DNA from: Nitrosomonas sp. Nm166
GTDB taxonomy: Bacteria; Pseudomonadota; Gammaproteobacteria; Burkholderiales; Nitrosomonadaceae
NCBI RefSeq assembly: GCF_900112825.1
Contig: NZ_FONE01000028.1
Coordinates: 1 to 43,409, forward strand
Direction: 5' to 3'
DNA: 43,409 nucleotides
Both the position numbers and the translations under genes were made by a program. The notes below the pieces were generated by a model. It was not told the DNA's origin. It saw nothing but the letters and a program-made list of their open reading frames with translations, and made no database searches. How positions within the stretch are numbered: position 1 is the first letter of the stretch; each line of letters starts with the position of its first letter. Below, in pieces: positions 37,977 to 43,409 of this stretch.

Positions 37977-39280
37977 TGCATCAACTCCTCTATTTCGGCT
38001 ACCATTTTGGGCGCTGCCGCCGTTAAAAGTTCATGACCCGTCTGGGTGACAATGACATCATCTTCAATTCGAATTCCGATATTCCATAAATATTCTGGAA
38101 CATTATCTGCCGGACGGATATAACAGCCCGGTTCGACGGTCAGGGCCATACCAGGTTGCAATAAGCGCCACTCGCCTTTTTGCTTATACTCACCGACATC
38201 ATGCACATCCATTCCCAGCCAATGCCCGGTTCGATGCATATAAAAACGTTTGTAATCCCCTGACTCCAGCACTGCATCCACGCTGCCCTGGCATAATCCC
38301 AGATCGATAAAACCTTGCGCCAGCACACGCAATGCAGCCTGATGCGGATCATTCCAGGTGTTTGTTGGTTTCACTTGGGTAATGGCTGCAGCCTGCGCAG
38401 CCAATACCAATTGGTAAACATCCCTCTGCACAGCAGTAAATTTGCCATTCACCGGAAACGTCCGGGTAATGTCTGAAGCATAGCCGTCCAGCTCGCATCC
38501 GGCATCAATCAATAGCAAATCATCTGCTTTCAGCTCGGCATCGTTCTCAACATAATGTAACACACAGGCGTTGGCACCGCCCGCTACAATGGATGTATAG
38601 GCAGGTGCTTGGGCACCATGCCGGTAGAAGGTATAAAGCAATTCAGCCTCGATCTCGTACTCTCGCATTCCCGGACGAGTCGTCTGCATCGCACGCTGGT
38701 GCGCTTGCACTGAAATGTCTGCCGCACGCTGCATAATTTGCAGCTCGTCAGTACTTTTGATCAGGCGCATTTCATCCAGCAATACGCGGCAATCCTGAAT
38801 TTTTCCCGGTACAGTGACACCCGTGCGAGTTTGTTCACGCACTCGATTCAACCAGCCGACAATGCGCTGATCCCAGGCAGGATCCAATCCCAGTGCGACA
38901 TGAATAGCAGGCTGATCAGCTAATAGTTGGGGAAGTAATTCATCCAGTTTGGAAATGGGATAAGCCGCATCAAAGCCAAACATTTCTCTGGCCGCTTCTG
39001 GACCATAACGGTAACCATCCCAAATTTCACGCTCCTGGTTTTTTTCACGGCAAAATAAAATATGCTTTGCCGGCGTTTTGTCTGTCTCTGCAATAATTAC
39101 CAATACTGCTTCGGGTTCACGAAACCCCGTCAAGTAATAAAAATAACTGTCAAATCGATAAGGATAATGCGCATCACGGTTACGCAACCGCTCCGGCGCT
39201 GTCGGGATAATAGCGATCCCGGATTGCATTCTGGTTGCCAGAAGTTGTCTGCGCACGATAAAAGGTTGAATTTGTGTCAT
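37973..39280 (-). CDS. pepP: Xaa-Pro aminopeptidase PepP
   Basis: This encodes about 435 residues from the ATG at 39280, which has AAGG 9 bases upstream and fits the family length; a TTG at 39313 would extend it. It removes the N-terminal residue before proline. The dinuclear-metal site shows as DAGCELDGYASDITRTF (two Asp), HRTGHWLGMDVHDVG (His), TVEPGCYI (Glu) and GIRIEDDV (Glu). It is in the amgK-murU-pepP group and is followed by the small membrane protein. Confidence 0.97.
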   Translation of the reverse strand: MTQIQPFIVRRQLLATRMQSGIAIIPTAPERLRNRDAHYPYRFDSYFYYLTGFREPEAVLVIIAETDKTPAKHILFCREKNQEREIWDGYRYGPEAAREMFGFDAAYPISKLDELLPQLLADQPAIHVALGLDPAWDQRIVGWLNRVREQTRTGVTVPGKIQDCRVLLDEMRLIKSTDELQIMQRAADISVQAHQRAMQTTRPGMREYEIEAELLYTFYRHGAQAPAYTSIVAGGANACVLHYVENDAELKADDLLLIDAGCELDGYASDITRTFPVNGKFTAVQRDVYQLVLAAQAAAITQVKPTNTWNDPHQAALRVLAQGFIDLGLCQGSVDAVLESGDYKRFYMHRTGHWLGMDVHDVGEYKQKGEWRLLQPGMALTVEPGCYIRPADNVPEYLWNIGIRIEDDVIVTQTGHELLTAAAPKMVAEIEELMQ

Positions 39281-39320
39281 AAATGCATGCCTTGAGTTTC
39301 TAAACTGATCCAATTATTGA

Positions 39321-41040
<1,720 letters not shown>

Positions 41041-41259
41041 GCATGTATTCAGAAATTAACCGCTAAAAAAGCTATTAAAAAGTATTCACCTATTCATCGA
41101 TTGAGGGTAGCATGACACAGTCCTCAGCCTTAAAACTGGAACGCTGCGTCATAACAGTGGATAATTCGATGCAATAGAGAAGATCATTGTGAAATTTTAC
41201 CATGTAGCCGCCATAGCCGGCTGATCAAGCAGTGAGTTCAATCAACCAGGAGAACAACG
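41041..41259. other. Divergent promoter region between amgK and ubiK
   Basis: This 219-base gap separates the minus-strand amgK group from ubiK-comM on plus. It must hold both promoters; no clearly spaced pair stands out. Short frames here (a 21-codon ATG frame from 41113 and an 11-codon GTG frame near 41190) lack support and are not called as genes. Confidence 0.5.
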
Positions 41260-41562
41260 ATGCTTAACAAAAATATTATCGATGAAATCAACACTAAAGT
41301 CAGCGAGATACTGCAACACAGTCCAGCCAAAGACATCGAGAAAAATATGAAGGTCTTGTTATCAGGCGCTTTTAACCGGCTCGATTTAGTCACTCGTGAC
41401 GAATTTGATGTGCAGCAGGAAGTATTGCAGCGCACGCGTGAGAAATTGCTGCTTCTCGAAGCCAGAGTTTCTGAACTGGAAGCACGGTTGAGTCAAATCA
41501 TGCGGCAATCCACTGTGCAAAGCGAAGAGTCCGGCAAAGAGGGTGACCTCAATCAATGTTAA
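41260..41562 (+). CDS. ubiK: Ubiquinone biosynthesis accessory factor UbiK (BMFP/YqiC family)
   Basis: This encodes 100 residues. UbiK helps assemble the UbiJ-dependent complex that makes ubiquinone under aerobic conditions. The family start has IIDEINTKVSEILQHSPAKDIEKNMK and the C-terminal half is a coiled coil (REKLLLLEARVSELEARLSQI). CAGGAG lies six bases before the ATG. The C-terminal 18 residues are a variable Ser/Glu-rich tail. It precedes comM by 80 bases, a common order in betaproteobacteria. Confidence 0.92.
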   Translation: MLNKNIIDEINTKVSEILQHSPAKDIEKNMKVLLSGAFNRLDLVTRDEFDVQQEVLQRTREKLLLLEARVSELEARLSQIMRQSTVQSEESGKEGDLNQC

Positions 41563-41610
41563 TGCTACAGTTGGCCTCTTTGAATTAATACCTGCCCCGT
41601 ACCCTGCGAT

Positions 41611-41634
41611 TACAGGACTACCTACAGGACTACC
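41611..41634 (+). repeat. 12-bp exact tandem duplication just upstream of comM
   Basis: TACAGGACTACC occurs twice with no spacer (41611-41622, 41623-41634). The second copy ends eight bases before the ATG of comM. Each copy contains AGGA, the only ribosome-site-like bases before this start. Confidence 0.92.
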
Positions 41635-41642
41635 TTACGCAA

Positions 41643-43148
41643 ATGTCACTCGCTGTCCTGTATAGTCGTGCACTCTCAGGAATGCAAGCACCATTGGTGA
41701 CAGTGGAAACGCATATCGCCAACGGCTTACCAAGCTTTACTATCGTTGGACTTCCTGACACTGAAGTCAGAGAAAGCAAGGATCGCGTCAGAGCAGCCCT
41801 GCAAAACGCACAATTCAAAATTCCTGCGCAGCGTATCACCATCAATCTGGCCCCTGCTGATCTGCCCAAGGAGAGTGGGCGTTTTGATTTGCCCATTGCA
41901 CTGGGTATTCTGGCGGCGACCGGACAAATCCCCAAAGACAAGCTAGATCAATATGAATGGGCAGGTGAACTGGCTTTAACGGGTGAACTGCGTCCGATAC
42001 ACGGCGCGCTGGCGATGACTTACAGCGCGTCCCAGTCTGGCCGCAGCTTCGTGTTACCGCAACAAAATGCCGCTGAAGCCGCGCTGGTAAAAAAATCCAC
42101 GATTTATGCAGCCAAATCACTGCTGCAAATATGCGCCCACCTGAGCGGCAGAGAACCTTTACCCGTCTACCAGCATACCGTCGGTAATGACATTCGAGTG
42201 AATGATGCAACTGATCTTGATGAAGTCAAAGGTCAGGCACATGCAAAACGTGCTTTGGAAATTGCCGCCGCCGGCAGTCACAGCCTTCTAATGATCGGCC
42301 CGCCCGGTACCGGAAAATCCATGCTGGCAGCACGCTTTCCCTCTATCTTGCCGCCGATGACCGAAGCGGAAGCGCTGGAATCCGCAGCCATTCAATCACT
42401 CAGTTACGGCAGCTTCAATATCGAAAACTGGAAACGCCGCCCTTTCCGCTCGCCTCACCATACCGCCTCTGGCGTAGCCCTGGTGGGCGGTGGTAGCCAC
42501 CCTCGCCCGGGTGAAATTTCACTGGCGATGCATGGCGTGTTATTTCTGGACGAATTGGCAGAGTTCGACCGCAAGGTCCTCGAAGTGCTGCGCGAACCGC
42601 TGGAATCGGGAAAAATCACCATCTCAAGGGCAGCACGACAGGCTGAATTCCCGGCGCAATTTCAACTGATTGCTGCCATGAATCCCTGCCCCTGTGGCTA
42701 TCTCGGACATCCCAACGGCAAATGCCATTGCACCCCCGATCAGGTTGCCCGCTACAGGGCGAAAATCTCCGGCCCATTACTGGATCGCATCGACATGCAA
42801 ATCGAAGTTCCGGCGGTGCCGCAGCAGGAACTGATGCAACAGCGCTTGACCGACGAAAAAAGCAGCGTAATCCGCCAGCGGGTTGAGCAATCTCATCAAC
42901 TGCAACTTAACCGGCAGAATAAAACCAACGGCCGCCTGAGCGTCAAGGAAATCGATCAATTCTGCGCCTTAGACACTACCAGTGAAAACCTGCTCAAACA
43001 AGCCATCAACCACTTGAACCTGTCCGCGCGTGCCTATCACCGCATTCTCAAAGTAGCACGAACGATTGCGGATTTATCAAGAGTTAAGAAAATCAGCAAT
43101 CAACATATTGCAGAAGCCATTCAATACCGTAGACTGGATAAAAATTAA
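41643..43148 (+). CDS. comM: ComM/YifB-family Mg-chelatase-like AAA+ ATPase
   Basis: This encodes 501 residues, full length. ComM is a hexameric helicase that extends branch migration during natural transformation. The N-terminal domain begins MSLAVLYSRALSGMQAPLV and includes TIVGLPDTEVRESKDRVRAAL. Walker A is IGPPGTGKSMLAA and Walker B is VLFLDELAEF. A cysteine cluster CPCGYLGHPNGKCHC and the C-terminal YHRILKVARTIADL helix match the family. An exact 12-bp duplication carries its likely ribosome site. Other competence genes are not in the window. Confidence 0.96.
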   Translation: MSLAVLYSRALSGMQAPLVTVETHIANGLPSFTIVGLPDTEVRESKDRVRAALQNAQFKIPAQRITINLAPADLPKESGRFDLPIALGILAATGQIPKDKLDQYEWAGELALTGELRPIHGALAMTYSASQSGRSFVLPQQNAAEAALVKKSTIYAAKSLLQICAHLSGREPLPVYQHTVGNDIRVNDATDLDEVKGQAHAKRALEIAAAGSHSLLMIGPPGTGKSMLAARFPSILPPMTEAEALESAAIQSLSYGSFNIENWKRRPFRSPHHTASGVALVGGGSHPRPGEISLAMHGVLFLDELAEFDRKVLEVLREPLESGKITISRAARQAEFPAQFQLIAAMNPCPCGYLGHPNGKCHCTPDQVARYRAKISGPLLDRIDMQIEVPAVPQQELMQQRLTDEKSSVIRQRVEQSHQLQLNRQNKTNGRLSVKEIDQFCALDTTSENLLKQAINHLNLSARAYHRILKVARTIADLSRVKKISNQHIAEAIQYRRLDKN

Positions 43149-43201
43149 GATACTGAGACCATTGTGATTCTACCGAGTTAATTCTGCAAGAAGTTAAATT
43201 A

Positions 43202-43220
43202 CCTCCGGCAAAGCCGGAGG
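43202..43220. repeat. Perfect GC-rich hairpin near the transposon end (outer)
   Basis: CCTCCGGC (43202-43209) and GCCGGAGG (43213-43220) pair over eight bases around an AAA loop. On the transposase strand it is the outermost of three hairpins and the best candidate for the right-end fold of an IS200/IS605 element, which transposes as single-stranded DNA recognised through such hairpins. Confidence 0.8.
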
Positions 43221-43232
43221 CTTATTGGGTGA

Positions 43233-43247
43233 GCGCCTCAAAGGCGC
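43233..43247. repeat. Perfect hairpin downstream of the transposase gene (middle)
   Basis: GCGCCT (43233-43238) and AGGCGC (43242-43247) pair over six bases around a CAA loop. It lies between the inner hairpin and the outer one. Confidence 0.75.
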
Positions 43248-43258
43248 CCTAAACCATG

Positions 43259-43275
43259 AGCCGCCCAAGGCGGCT
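43259..43275. repeat. Perfect hairpin overlapping the transposase stop codon (inner)
   Basis: AGCCGCC (43259-43265) and GGCGGCT (43269-43275) pair over seven bases around a CAA loop. The transposase stop codon (TAG on minus, 43274-43276) overlaps its outer edge, so it may stop transcription as well as mark the element. Confidence 0.75.
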
Positions 43276-43409
43276 AAACGTCCAATTTCATTTGGTCGTA
43301 GCGTTCATCCTCATGTTCTTGGTTGCGGATATACGCCCTGACTATCCCCTCATCAAGCCCGACCGTCGAAACAAAATACCCTCGAGCCCAGAAAACCTCG
43401 CCAGTGAAA
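43274..43409 (-). mobile_element. tnpA: C-terminal end of an IS200/IS605-family Y1 transposase, cut by the window edge
   Basis: The minus strand encodes 44 residues to a TAG stop: a FTGEVFWARGYFVSTVGL stretch, then DEGIVRAYIRNQEHEDERYD. The WARGYFVSTVG block, the AYIRNQE helix and the acidic run are typical of the C-terminal part of TnpA Y1 transposases. The catalytic tyrosine helix lies at or near this part of the family; the HUH motif would lie beyond the edge. Integrity cannot be judged. Three hairpins follow it at 43202-43275. Confidence 0.9.

Noticed and set aside
41113..41225. Tiny frames (21 and 11 codons) upstream of ubiK
   Set aside because: Neither has a convincing ribosome site or conserved sequence.

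Overview
The window looks like chromosomal core sequence from a betaproteobacterium, most likely the Nitrosomonadaceae (Nitrosomonas/Nitrosospira group). This rests on protein character, gene order (rubredoxin/thiD-thiE-hemL, rpe-gph-trpE, grpE-dnaK-dnaJ, map-rph-rdgB, amgK-murU), a diheme cytochrome c4, an alpha carbonic anhydrase and a glutathione-dependent formaldehyde pair. No ammonia monooxygenase or hydroxylamine oxidoreductase gene is present, so the family assignment is an inference. No rRNA, tRNA, CRISPR array, prophage or integron was seen. The only mobile element is the 3' end of an IS200/IS605-type transposase gene cut by the right edge.

Layout. 1-5.4 kb is a mostly minus-strand accessory stretch: a possible partial reading frame at the left edge, a periplasmic alpha carbonic anhydrase, a small secreted Ser-rich protein, a GNAT acetyltransferase, a SirB2/CopD-like membrane pair, a SpoIIAA-like protein, an EamA transporter and a Rieske oxygenase. 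5.6-9.4 kb (plus) holds a large lipoprotein with a duplicated signal peptide, then priA. 9.6-17.3 kb (minus) holds a GAF-GGDEF-EAL c-di-GMP protein with a degenerate GGDEF site, the chaperone operon grpE-dnaK-dnaJ behind a sigma-32-like promoter, and purB. 17.4-19.9 kb (plus) is a compact operon of a low-molecular-weight tyrosine phosphatase, S-(hydroxymethyl)glutathione dehydrogenase and S-formylglutathione hydrolase. 19.9-22.8 kb (minus) is map-rph-rdgB plus a SPOR-domain protein. Cytochrome c4 follows on plus, with a strong terminator shared with hemL.

23.7-26.5 kb (minus) is thiD-thiE-hemL, with thiE starting at a TTG codon inside the end of thiD. 26.5-27.1 kb (plus) is rubredoxin-gloA. 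An RsmI-like methyltransferase and apaG follow on minus, then rpe-gph-trpE on plus. 31.4-41.0 kb is minus: a CBS-domain protein, sucC-sucD-lipoprotein-dacB, a succinate-semialdehyde-type dehydrogenase, and amgK-murU-pepP with a small membrane protein. amgK and murU encode the cell-wall recycling kinase and uridylyltransferase, and dacB is a peptidoglycan hydrolase. The window ends with ubiK and comM on plus and the transposase tail with three tight hairpins.

Most of the window is ordinary housekeeping DNA, and I see no clearly new multigene system. The points most worth a second look are the exact short tandem duplications at or just before three gene starts, the phosphatase coupled to formaldehyde detoxification, the long hairpin between dnaK and dnaJ, the nested TTG starts, the hairpin triplet after the transposase, and the secreted Ser-rich protein next to the carbonic anhydrase.
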